Positions 9,121 through 16,872 of a stretch of 64,000 bases of DNA are shown piece after piece (within the stretch, counting starts at the first letter, position 1; every line of letters begins with the position of its first letter). Source of the stretch: Nesterenkonia alba DSM 19423 (GTDB lineage Bacteria; Actinomycetota; Actinomycetes; Actinomycetales; Micrococcaceae); contig NZ_ATXP01000003.1 in the NCBI RefSeq assembly GCF_000421745.1, forward strand, positions 62,001 through 126,000, given 5' to 3'. The translations under genes and the position numbers were made by a program. The notes under the pieces are model-generated. The model saw nothing but the letters and a program-made list of their open reading frames with translations, was not told the origin of the DNA and did not search any database.

Positions 9121-10368
9121 GAAGGCAGCGACGGCGTTGTGTCCGCCGAACCCGAAGCTGGAGCAGATGGCGACCTGGTCACCATCGCCCAGCTCCCGGG
9201 GAGTACCGGTGACGACGTCGAGCGGGATCTCCGGGTCCTGGTTGTCCAGGTTGATGGTCACCGGCGCTTTCCGGTCAGCCAGCGCCTTCACCGTGAGCAC
9301 AGATTCCACGGCTCCGGCGGCTCCCAGCAGATGCCCGGTCTGAGATTTGGTCGCCGAGACGCAGATGCTGTCGGTGTGCTCACCGAAGGCTGCTTTCATC
9401 GCCGTGTACTCCGGGATGTCTCCCTTGGGTGTGGAGGTCGCATGTGCATTGACGTGGGTGACATCAGTCGGTGCGGCGGACGCCGATGCCAGGGCCTGGT
9501 TGATGGCCCGGGTGGCCCCCAAGCCTTCCGGGTCCGGGGCAGTGATGTGGTGGGCATCGGCGGTGACGGCGCCGCCGGCCAGTTCGGCATAGACCCGTGC
9601 TCCGCGGGCGGCGGCGTGCTCTTCGGTTTCGATGACCAGGACACCGGCTCCCTCACCCATGACGAAGCCGTCACGGTCGACGTCGTACGGTCGGGAGGCT
9701 GCGGCGGGGTCGTCGTTGCGACGGGAGAGCGCCTGCATGTTCCCGAAGGCCGCCAGGGGCAGCGGGTGGATGGATCCTTCCGTTCCTCCGGCGAGTACGA
9801 CGTCGACCTGTCCGCTCCGCAATAAATCCATCGCCAGGACGAGGGACTCCACTCCAGAGGCGCAGGCGGAGACCGAGGTCCGAGCCCCGGCCCGGGCTCC
9901 GAAGGCCAGGCTGATGGCTCCGGCTGCTCCATTAGGCATGAGCATGGGCACGGTCATCGGCATGACCCGCCGGGGGCCCTTCTCGCGGAGGGTGTCCCAA
10001 GCATTCAACAGGGTCCAGACCCCACCGATGCCGGTGGCGAAGGAGACGGCGAATCGCAGCGGGTCCACGCCTCCCTCTTCGGGGTTGGCGCTGCCGAATC
10101 CGGCGTCGGCCCAGGCTTCCCGGGAGGCGACCATCCCCAGTTGAGTCGAGCGGTCCATTCGCTTGGTCTCCGGCCGGGAAAGCACCTCGGCCGGCTCCAC
10201 CGCTACCTCCGCGGCGAAAGTGACCGGCAACTGGTATTTCTCGACCCAGTCGTATTCCAGGGTCCGGGCCCCTGGAGTTCCAGCGAGCGCATTGGTCCAC
10301 AGGGTGGGCACATCACCGCCAATAGGAGTGGTGGCACCGAGGCCGGTGATGACGAGGCGCTTACTCAT
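9109..10368 (-). CDS. fabF: Beta-ketoacyl-ACP synthase II
   Basis: The 419-residue thiolase-fold condensing enzyme extends acyl-ACP with malonyl-ACP. The catalytic triad is visible: Cys169 in VSACASG, His309 in VNAHATSTPKGD and His346 in KSQTGHLLGAAGA, with Lys341. It is the last gene of the fasR-fabD-fabH-acpP-fabF series. GGAGG lies about 10 bases before the ATG. A strong hairpin (10398-10421) sits between acpP and fabF and may lower fabF expression relative to ACP. The fabF stop is embedded in a tandem repeat. Confidence 0.96.
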   Translation of the reverse strand: MSKRLVITGLGATTPIGGDVPTLWTNALAGTPGARTLEYDWVEKYQLPVTFAAEVAVEPAEVLSRPETKRMDRSTQLGMVASREAWADAGFGSANPEEGGVDPLRFAVSFATGIGGVWTLLNAWDTLREKGPRRVMPMTVPMLMPNGAAGAISLAFGARAGARTSVSACASGVESLVLAMDLLRSGQVDVVLAGGTEGSIHPLPLAAFGNMQALSRRNDDPAAASRPYDVDRDGFVMGEGAGVLVIETEEHAAARGARVYAELAGGAVTADAHHITAPDPEGLGATRAINQALASASAAPTDVTHVNAHATSTPKGDIPEYTAMKAAFGEHTDSICVSATKSQTGHLLGAAGAVESVLTVKALADRKAPVTINLDNQDPEIPLDVVTGTPRELGDGDQVAICSSFGFGGHNAVAAFRTV

Positions 10369-10397
10369 AGGGCTGGAACCTCCGCTTGAGATCTGGG

Positions 10398-10421
10398 GTG
10401 CGGGGGCCGGAGCCCCCGCAC
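10398..10421 (-). terminator. GC-rich hairpin between acpP and fabF (attenuator candidate)
   Basis: GTGCGGGGGC (10398-10407) and GCCCCCGCAC (10412-10421) pair perfectly over 10 bp with a four-base loop. It lies in the 85-base acpP-fabF gap, 30 bases before fabF. There is no U-tract, so partial termination or mRNA protection of the acpP 3' end is the likely effect. Confidence 0.6.
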
Positions 10422-10453
10422 GGGCACTGCAATGTCAGCGAATCCGCGGGGCC

Positions 10454-10699
10454 TCAGCCCTGAGCGTTCGCGATGTAGTTGACGGCGTCACCCACGGTGG
10501 AGAGGTTCTTGACCTCTTCGTCGGGGATCTTGACGTCGAACTTTTCCTCGGCGTTGACCACGATGGTCATCATCGAGATGGAGTCGATGTCGAGGTCCTC
10601 GGTGAAGGATTTCTCCAGCTGGACCTCGTCGGCTTCCAGGCCGGTCTCCTCTTCGACGATTTCGGCCAGGCCGGCGAGGATCTCGTTCTTATCAGCCAC
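10454..10699 (-). CDS. acpP: Acyl carrier protein
   Basis: An 81-residue acidic protein. Ser40 in DLDIDSISMM is the phosphopantetheine attachment site (family consensus DSL; here DSI). It carries growing acyl chains for FabD, FabH and FabF. GTG start with AAAGGAG about 8 bases upstream. It lies 46 bases downstream of fabH and before fabF, as in the Streptomyces fabD-fabH-acpP-fabF operon. Confidence 0.96.
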   Translation of the reverse strand: MADKNEILAGLAEIVEEETGLEADEVQLEKSFTEDLDIDSISMMTIVVNAEEKFDVKIPDEEVKNLSTVGDAVNYIANAQG

Positions 10700-10745
10700 A
10701 GTGGGCTCCTTTCATAGGTAGTGCAGTGAGTGGATACATACAGGT

Positions 10746-11810
10746 CTACGGTATGCGGATTACCTGAGCACCGTATACGAGGCCGGCTCCGAAGCCGATC
10801 TGCAGGGCCAACCCGCCGGAGATCTCCGGGTGTTCGGCTCGTAGTCGGTGCAGGGCTAGGGGGATGGACGCCGCTGAGGTGTTTCCGGCCTCGACGATGT
10901 CCCGGCCGATGAGCACATGCTCGGGCAGCTTCAGCTGCTTGGCCAGTTCGTCGATGATCCGGATATTGGCCTGATGCGGGACGAAGGCGGTGAGGTCCTC
11001 GGCGGTGATGCCTGCGGCCTCAATGGCCTCCTGGGCGACTTTGGCCATCTCCCAGACCGCCCAGCGGAAGACGGTCTGCCCATCCTGGCGCAGCGTGGGC
11101 CACAGGGTGGCTTCGGCGTCGAGTAAGGCGGCCACATCGCCACTGCGGCGGGCATGTTCGAGGGCATCACGCAACGGCAGCAGGGACTGGTTCATCGAGA
11201 CGGCGTCCCACTTCTGGCCGTTGGATCCCAGGATCGAGGGCGAAATCCCCGGTGTTTCAGTGGGACCGACGACGACGGCGCCTGCCCCGTCTCCCAGCAG
11301 GAAACTCATTGAACGCTCATGGTTGTCAATGAAGTCCGAGAGTTTCTCCACTCCGATGACCAGCACATATTCAGCCAGCCCGGAGCGCACCAGAGCGTCC
11401 GCCTGAGCGATGCCGTAGCAGTACCCGGCGCAGGCAGCTGACATGTCAAAGGCCGGTGCCGGTGAGGCGCCGAGCCGGTCGGTGACCGCAGCGGCCGCGG
11501 AGGGGGTCTGGTAGGGGTGGGTCACCGTGGAGACAAGCACCGCCCCTAACTGGGAGGCCTCGATTCCGGCGTCGGCGAGGGCCTCACGCCCGGCTGCTTC
11601 GGCCATATCCACCACGGAGACCTCCGGGCGGGCCCGATGCCGGGTGACGATGCCGGTGCGCTTACGGATCCACTCGTCGGAGGAGTCGATCCACTGGCAG
11701 ATCTGGTCGTTGTCCACGATGACATCGGGACGGTGAACCCCCAGACCCAGGACAGCGGTGCCGGGCACGATGGCCGGCTGGGCCAAGGCGGGGTGTTCGG
11801 GTGCGCTCAC
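10746..11810 (-). CDS. fabH: Beta-ketoacyl-ACP synthase III
   Basis: The chosen start is the GTG at 11810, giving 354 residues; a longer frame to 11873 would overlap fabD by 38 bases. The catalytic residues are Cys127 (SAACAGYCYG), His279 (FVPHQANIRI) and Asn310 (EAGNTSAAS). FabH condenses an acyl-CoA starter with malonyl-ACP; in Actinobacteria the starters are often branched. GAGAAAGG lies about 12 bases upstream, slightly far for a ribosome site, so a start a few codons earlier remains possible. Confidence 0.94.
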   Translation of the reverse strand: MSAPEHPALAQPAIVPGTAVLGLGVHRPDVIVDNDQICQWIDSSDEWIRKRTGIVTRHRARPEVSVVDMAEAAGREALADAGIEASQLGAVLVSTVTHPYQTPSAAAAVTDRLGASPAPAFDMSAACAGYCYGIAQADALVRSGLAEYVLVIGVEKLSDFIDNHERSMSFLLGDGAGAVVVGPTETPGISPSILGSNGQKWDAVSMNQSLLPLRDALEHARRSGDVAALLDAEATLWPTLRQDGQTVFRWAVWEMAKVAQEAIEAAGITAEDLTAFVPHQANIRIIDELAKQLKLPEHVLIGRDIVEAGNTSAASIPLALHRLRAEHPEISGGLALQIGFGAGLVYGAQVIRIP

Positions 11811-11835
11811 AGCGGGTGTGGCCTTTCTCAACGGT

Positions 11836-12771
11836 TTAGGCAGTGTGCTCAGCGACGAACTCCGCCGCAGCATCGAGGTCTTCCGGGGAGGTCACAGCCA
11901 CAGTAGCCGTGCCTTTCAGCCCGCGCTTCGCCAGGCCGGTCAGGGTTCCACCGGGTAGCAGTTCCAGTACGCCGGTCACCCCGCGGGCCTGCAGGGACTT
12001 CTGCACCAGATCCCAGCGCACCGGTCTGGTGACTTGGTCCACCAGGCGACTGAGGATCTCTGCACCAGCGGTGACGTGTTCCCCGTCCCGGTTGGAGAGC
12101 AGGTCGACGACGGCGTCAGCGGCAGTCCAGTCGCTGACTGCCTGGTGAAGAGCCGTTCGAGCGGAGTCCATGTACTCAGTGTGGAAGGCTCCGGCCACCT
12201 TCAGCGGGATCACTCGGGCTCGGGCGGGCGGATTCTCTGCCAGGGCGGTGATTTTCTCCTGCACGCCGGCAGCTACAATCTGCCCGGGACCATTGATATT
12301 GGCCGCGGTCAGCCCGGCGGTGCTGATGGCTTCACGGACCTGTTCCTCCACTCCGCCCAGCACTGCGGCCATCCCGGTCTCGGCAGCGGCCGAGGCCTCT
12401 GCCATGGCTGTGGCGCGCACAGCAATGAGCCGTAGTGCCTGCTCTTCGGTGAGTGAACCGGCCAGGGTGGCTGCGGGGATCTCGCCCACGGAGTGGCCAG
12501 CGAGGACCACCTGGTCACCAAAGGAGGCGAGCCGTTCAGGGGTCAACCCCAGGGCCTGTGCGGACAGTAGTGTCGCCGCAGTGATGAGTGGCTGAGCGAC
12601 GGCCGTGTCACGGATGGTCTCCTCATCCGATGTCGTGCCGTGGGTCCGCAGATCAGTGCCTGCCCAGGCGGAATACTTTTCAAGGCGACGGGCGGCGTCG
12701 TCGTCGGTGATCCAGTCGGTGAGCAGGCCGGGCTTCTGGGCCCCTTGGCCGGGGCATACGATCGCTAGCAC
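11836..12771 (-). CDS. fabD: Malonyl-CoA:ACP transacylase
   Basis: 311 residues from the GTG at 12771, which has GGAAAGG seven bases upstream; the longer frame to 12855 overlaps fasR and is rejected. The N-terminus VCPGQGAQKPG and the nucleophile motif GHSVGE (Ser94) are diagnostic. It loads malonate onto ACP and is the first structural gene of the operon. A 19-base palindrome about 35 bases upstream (12806-12824) is a candidate FasR operator. Confidence 0.95.
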   Translation of the reverse strand: MLAIVCPGQGAQKPGLLTDWITDDDAARRLEKYSAWAGTDLRTHGTTSDEETIRDTAVAQPLITAATLLSAQALGLTPERLASFGDQVVLAGHSVGEIPAATLAGSLTEEQALRLIAVRATAMAEASAAAETGMAAVLGGVEEQVREAISTAGLTAANINGPGQIVAAGVQEKITALAENPPARARVIPLKVAGAFHTEYMDSARTALHQAVSDWTAADAVVDLLSNRDGEHVTAGAEILSRLVDQVTRPVRWDLVQKSLQARGVTGVLELLPGGTLTGLAKRGLKGTATVAVTSPEDLDAAAEFVAEHTA

Positions 12772-12805
12772 AGCTCTACCTTTCCACTCGGAGACTTCGA
12801 CGGCA

Positions 12806-12824
12806 GTTGTAGGAAGCCTACAAC
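12806..12824. promoter_or_regulatory. Candidate FasR operator upstream of fabD
   Basis: GTTGTAGGAAGCCTACAAC is a perfect 8-bp inverted repeat with a 3-base centre. It overlaps the fasR stop codon and ends 35 bases before the fabD GTG. Its core TTGTAG-N5-CTACAA recurs as TTGTAG-N5-TCACAA upstream of fasR (14041-14057). FasR is known in Streptomyces coelicolor to bind the fabD promoter; assigning this sequence to FasR is inference. Confidence 0.55.
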
Positions 12825-14008
12825 CTTCCCAGGACCAAAGCCGTCTGGAGGACATAGGCGTCCCGGGGGTCGGTGGGATCCCATCCGGTGATCTCCGTCA
12901 CACGTTTGAGTCGGTACCGCACGGTATTGGTGTGGACGTAGAGCTCACGGGCTGCTGCTTCCAAGGAGAACCCGGTGGCGGCGTAGCGTTCCACTGTTTC
13001 AAGCAGCCCATGTCCGGCATCGGCCAACTGGGTGTAGATACCTGCGGTGAGGGCTTCTTTGGCGGTCTCATCTCCGGCGAGGGCTCGCTCGGGGAGCAGG
13101 TCCTCAGCTGCCACCGGCCGGGGTGCGGCCGGCCAAGCCCCCGCCGCGGAGTACCCGCAGAACGCGGCCGCGGCGGCCCGGTGAGCCGCAGAGACGGTGC
13201 CGCTGTGTTCGCTGTAGACCACCGGCCCCTCACCAAAGTGCGGTAAGACCCGGTCTAGTCCTTCGGTGAGGGATTCCACTCCGCCAAGGAGCAGGATGAG
13301 CTTTTCCCCTTGGACTGCAGCAACGGCGTCGGTGGCGAAACGGAGGCAGGCTCGGCGCAGATGGGACATGGCGACCTGATCGGTAGCCACCGGGATCTCA
13401 CCGACCACGACGGCGATCTTGTCCGGGGAGCGCCACCCGACCGCGGCAGCTCGGGAGGCGATCTGCTCAGCGGGTTCACCGCGCAGCACCGCGTCGACGA
13501 GCAGTGCTTCCAGCCGGGAGTCCCAGGCCCCTCGGGATTCAGCGGCGCGTGCGTAGACATCGGCGATGGCGAAAGCGACCTCGCGGGAGTAGCGCAGCAC
13601 GGCCTCGAGCATCGGTTGGTAGTCGGCAGGCGGCATCAACGGAGGCAGACGCTCTTCGACGGCGTCAACGATCGTGCGGATCAGTTGTAGGGCCCGTTGC
13701 AAGGAGATCGTCCGCATCAGGTCCGTCGGAGCTGGACCGAGGATCTCGTTGACTAACGGGATGTTTTGTGAGGCAGGATCCTCAAGCCAATGGGCGAGGC
13801 CTCCGATGCCGCGCTGGGAGATCAGGCGCAGGGAGGCGCGCTCTTCGGTGGTGAGCTGGCTGTACCAGGGAAGGTTTTGCTCGAAGTGTTCGGTGACCGT
13901 GGTGGTCAGTGGACCAAGGCTGCGGCGCAGCACATCGAGGCCTTCGGCGGAGACGGTGACCTCAGGGGGGAGTCCCCGCTGACCCTGGGCTGCTGTCTCA
14001 GTGCTCAT
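12818..14008 (-). CDS. fasR: FasR-type transcriptional regulator of fatty-acid synthesis (PucR/CdaR HTH)
   Basis: The 396-residue protein ends in a PucR-type helix-turn-helix: ETVERYAATGFSLEAAARELYVHTNTV followed by RYRLKRVTEITG (residues ~335-385). The N-terminal two-thirds has a GGDEF-like/CdaR sensor region. Position directly upstream of fabD is the same as S. coelicolor FasR, which activates the fab operon. It may be autoregulated: a palindrome related to the one at fabD lies 33 bases before its start. GAAGGG just before the ATG is the likely ribosome site. Confidence 0.88.
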   Translation of the reverse strand: MSTETAAQGQRGLPPEVTVSAEGLDVLRRSLGPLTTTVTEHFEQNLPWYSQLTTEERASLRLISQRGIGGLAHWLEDPASQNIPLVNEILGPAPTDLMRTISLQRALQLIRTIVDAVEERLPPLMPPADYQPMLEAVLRYSREVAFAIADVYARAAESRGAWDSRLEALLVDAVLRGEPAEQIASRAAAVGWRSPDKIAVVVGEIPVATDQVAMSHLRRACLRFATDAVAAVQGEKLILLLGGVESLTEGLDRVLPHFGEGPVVYSEHSGTVSAAHRAAAAAFCGYSAAGAWPAAPRPVAAEDLLPERALAGDETAKEALTAGIYTQLADAGHGLLETVERYAATGFSLEAAARELYVHTNTVRYRLKRVTEITGWDPTDPRDAYVLQTALVLGRL

Positions 14009-14040
14009 CGCCCTTCACTGTAAACGACGCCGGGAGGTTT

Positions 14041-14057
14041 TTGTAGAGATCTCACAA
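14041..14057. promoter_or_regulatory. Candidate FasR operator upstream of fasR
   Basis: TTGTAG-AGATC-TCACAA has the same arms and spacing as the fabD-upstream palindrome, including a central GAGATCTC. It lies 33 bases before the fasR start. The shared architecture suggests one regulator recognises both, most simply FasR itself. Confidence 0.45.
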
Positions 14058-14084
14058 GTGCCGCGCCGGGAGCGCCGAAGGCTC

Positions 14085-14588
14085 TCAGCCAGCGCGGGAG
14101 AGCCACCGCACCGGGGCACCTTCAGCGGCGTGGCGGAAGGTTTCGAGTTCTTCATCCCAGGCTTCCCCCAGCGCCAGGGAGAGCTCTTGATACACCACAG
14201 AGGGGTCCCCGGCTGCGGTTTCGTAGGCGTACCGAATGCGATCCTCGGAGACCATGATGTTGCCAGCGGTGTCGATCGTGGCGTGGAAGATTCCCAGCTC
14301 CGGGGTGTGGGACCAGCGAGAGCCGTCACAGCCGGGTGAGGGCTCCTCGGTGACTTCGAAACGCAGGTGGCTCAGGGAGCGCAGCGTGGACGCGAGTTGA
14401 GCGCCGAGTCCCGGCGTGCCCCGCCAGCCGAGTTCAGCCCGGTAGGTCCCGGGAGCGGCGGGCTGGGGAGTCCAGGCGAAATCCACGCGGGCGTCGACAA
14501 CTGACGCCACTGCCCATTCCACATGCGGGCACAGCGCTGCAGGGGCCGAGTGAATATGCACGGCGCCACGGGCCTGGTATTCAGACAT
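14085..14588 (-). CDS. DUF3145-family protein
   Basis: 167 residues from the ATG at 14588, preceded by GGAGG six bases upstream. Recognised from the family N-terminus RGAVHIHSAPAALCPHVEWA and the motif EDRIRYAYETA. DUF3145 is actinobacterial and repeatedly lies beside the fab operon; its function is unknown. The gene is upstream of fasR with a 76-base gap containing the candidate operator. Confidence 0.85.
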   Translation of the reverse strand: MSEYQARGAVHIHSAPAALCPHVEWAVASVVDARVDFAWTPQPAAPGTYRAELGWRGTPGLGAQLASTLRSLSHLRFEVTEEPSPGCDGSRWSHTPELGIFHATIDTAGNIMVSEDRIRYAYETAAGDPSVVYQELSLALGEAWDEELETFRHAAEGAPVRWLSRAG

Positions 14589-14690
14589 ATTGATCCTCCA
14601 CACTGCTTGTCATCGACGGGCTGTTGGTTCGTCTTCCCCTACGACCAGACAGCTCGCTATGAAGGATCTCTCCCTTATGCTAACAGCCCT

Positions 14691-15623
14691 TTAAGCCCGC
14701 GGGTGCGCCTGAGTGTAGGCAGCAGCTAGTTTCTCCACCGAAACATGGGTATAGACCTGGGTGGTTTGCAGGGAGCTATGTCCCAGCAACTCTTGGACTG
14801 CCCGCAGGTCCGCCCCACCGTCAAGCAGGTGGGTCGCGGCGGTATGCCGCAGCGCATGGGGGCCGCGGGCGGCTGTGGTGCCCAGGGCCTCGAAAGCGAC
14901 GTCAACGCTTCGGCGGGCCACGCGGGCATCAAGTCGGGCACCGCGCGCTCCGAGGAACAGTGCCTGGCCGGAGCGGTCTGTACACAACAGGTGGCGGGCT
15001 GAGTCCCGCCACCTGCGCACTGCGGTCCGGGCCGGGACCCCATAGGGAACTGTGCGTTCTTTTCCGCCTTTGCCGCGGACCCGGATGAGCTGGCGTTCGT
15101 CGTCAATGTCATCGAGATCCAATCCCGTCAGTTCGGAGATGCGGATCCCGGTGGCATACAGCAGTTCGATGAGCGCCTCATCGCGTACAGCCACCGCCCA
15201 CTGGCGGGGATCCTCAGTGGAGTGTTCTTCGGCCTGCCGCCGTCGGTGGGCGATCTGTTCGGTCAGCTGGCGCATATCGTCGGCCCGCAGCACGTCTGGC
15301 AGGTGCTGCCCCCGGGGGGCCGAGCTCAGCCGCACTGCAGGATCCTGGTCGAGATGACCGCGTCGCTGCGCCCAGGCGGTGAAGGCCCGCACACTAGCGG
15401 TCTTGCGATTGAGTGTGGAGCGACTGAGTCCTCTGCGGTGTAGTTCGGCGAGCCAGCCCCGCAGGTGATGAAGCGTCAGCGTGTCGAGGCCGCCGGTGTG
15501 CTCGGCCAGCTGGTGCAGGTCGGCGGCGTAACTGCGCACCGTGTTCTGCGCCAATCCGCGCTCGTGGCGTAGGAATGCACAGAACGCGGCAATGAGCGGC
15601 TCGTCACTTTCCGATGTGGCCAT
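14691..15623 (-). CDS. xerC: Tyrosine recombinase XerC
   Basis: 310 residues from the ATG at 15623 (a GTG three codons earlier is possible). It has the N-terminal SAM-like DNA-binding domain and the catalytic set: Arg in ATGIRISEL, Lys in RGKGGKERTVP, HxxR in HALRHTAATHLL, His in LGHSSLQTT and the Tyr nucleophile in TQVYTHV. It resolves chromosome dimers at dif with XerD. The gene overlaps dprA by about 20 bases. The neighbours are housekeeping genes, so it is not a phage integrase. Confidence 0.93.
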   Translation of the reverse strand: MATSESDEPLIAAFCAFLRHERGLAQNTVRSYAADLHQLAEHTGGLDTLTLHHLRGWLAELHRRGLSRSTLNRKTASVRAFTAWAQRRGHLDQDPAVRLSSAPRGQHLPDVLRADDMRQLTEQIAHRRRQAEEHSTEDPRQWAVAVRDEALIELLYATGIRISELTGLDLDDIDDERQLIRVRGKGGKERTVPYGVPARTAVRRWRDSARHLLCTDRSGQALFLGARGARLDARVARRSVDVAFEALGTTAARGPHALRHTAATHLLDGGADLRAVQELLGHSSLQTTQVYTHVSVEKLAAAYTQAHPRA

Positions 15624-16872
15624 ACCCTGCACTGTAATGTTCCCGACCCCAAGAACTGTTGATCCGCCGGGCGAGTCCGGCCCGCTGCAGGCGGGTCAGT
15701 CCGGCCAATAGCTGGGGCACCGGCAGTCCCGCCACACTGGAGAGCTTTTCTACGGTGGTCAACCGGCGTGCGGGGAGAGCGTCGTAGATTCGCCGGTCGA
15801 GTTCACTCACCTGATCCAGGGCGTTCTGAGCGGGTGACTCAGTGCCATCAGCGCCGGCCAGAGGCAGCATCGGCTCCGTGGCGGCGGCCACCATCTGCAT
15901 CACATCCGCAGCGTCAGTGACCAACTGCGCGGGAGTCTCCTTCAACAGACGGTGGCAACCCGCTGAGCTCGGCGAGGTCACTGGCCCGGGGACAGCACCG
16001 AGTGGACGTCCCAGGGCCAGTGCGTGGTGGGCCGTGGAGAGCGCTCCCGAGCGCCACCGCGCCTCAACGACCACCGTGCCCGCGGTCAGTGCGGCGATGA
16101 GCCGGTTGCGGATGAGGAAGCGGTGCCGGCTCGGGGAGGCGCCCGGGGCCATTTCCGCCAGCAGCAGACCCTCGGTGGCAACACGACGCAGCAGGTCCTC
16201 GTGGCCGGCGGGGTAGAACCGGTCCAGTCCCCCGGCTAGCACAGCCAGGGTGGGAACGGACTCGGTCGTGGAACTGCAGGCTCTACCAGCACGTAGTGCG
16301 CTACGGTGCGCAGCTCCGTCAACTCCGTAGGCGCCACCGGAGACGATGCACACCCCACGGGCGGCGAGGTCTTCGCCGAGCTCAGCGGTGACCCGACCCC
16401 CGTAGTCAGTCATCTCACGGGCTCCAACGACGGCGATACTGCGGTGCGTTGCGGGCAGTCTGGCAACTATGTGCTGGGGTGAGGCGGCGGTCTCTGTTGT
16501 CCGGAACCACAGGGCTATGGGTCGTTGCAGGCCGAGATCGTCGAGAGCCTGGGGCCACCCGGGGTCCTCTGGGATGAGCAGACCACCACCGAGACGCTCG
16601 ATGACCTCCAAGTCCCGTTCTCCGGCGGCCTGGTGGAGCCGGGTACGCCACCGCTGCAGTCCGGCGGCAAGGTTGCGTTGCCGGGGGCCCAGACCAGCCG
16701 CGGCAGCGGCTTCGCTCATGCGATGACTCAGTTGGTCCTCTGCCGAGCCGGAAACGATGAGCTGGTGGGCCTGCACCGGTCCGAGTTGATCGACGAGTAA
16801 GTGGCCCAGCGCATCTCCTGGCTCGATGAGACGGCTGAGTTCAGCGCGCACCAGGCGAACCTGCTCGGTCAC
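15604..16872 (-). CDS. dprA: DNA processing protein DprA
   Basis: 422 residues. The Rossmann core carries SIAVVGAREMTDYG and the later SGGAYGVDGAAHRSAL motif of the DprA/Smf family, and a C-terminal winged-helix-like region follows (residues ~350-415). DprA loads RecA on incoming single-stranded DNA during transformation; in many Actinobacteria it persists without a known competence system. The GTG start overlaps the comM stop (GTGA), and it is coupled to xerC. Confidence 0.93.
   Translation of the reverse strand: MTEQVRLVRAELSRLIEPGDALGHLLVDQLGPVQAHQLIVSGSAEDQLSHRMSEAAAAAGLGPRQRNLAAGLQRWRTRLHQAAGERDLEVIERLGGGLLIPEDPGWPQALDDLGLQRPIALWFRTTETAASPQHIVARLPATHRSIAVVGAREMTDYGGRVTAELGEDLAARGVCIVSGGAYGVDGAAHRSALRAGRACSSTTESVPTLAVLAGGLDRFYPAGHEDLLRRVATEGLLLAEMAPGASPSRHRFLIRNRLIAALTAGTVVVEARWRSGALSTAHHALALGRPLGAVPGPVTSPSSAGCHRLLKETPAQLVTDAADVMQMVAAATEPMLPLAGADGTESPAQNALDQVSELDRRIYDALPARRLTTVEKLSSVAGLPVPQLLAGLTRLQRAGLARRINSSWGREHYSAGYGHIGK

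Noticed and set aside
14589-14690. tRNA gene in the xerC-DUF3145 gap
   Set aside because: No cloverleaf, TTCGANNC T-loop with matching stem or CCA end; only an 8-bp inverted repeat with a long loop (14618-14625 / 14682-14689).
14691-15623. Tyrosine recombinase as a prophage or island integrase
   Set aside because: It sits in the conserved xerC-dprA-comM-yraN set with no att site, tRNA or phage gene nearby.
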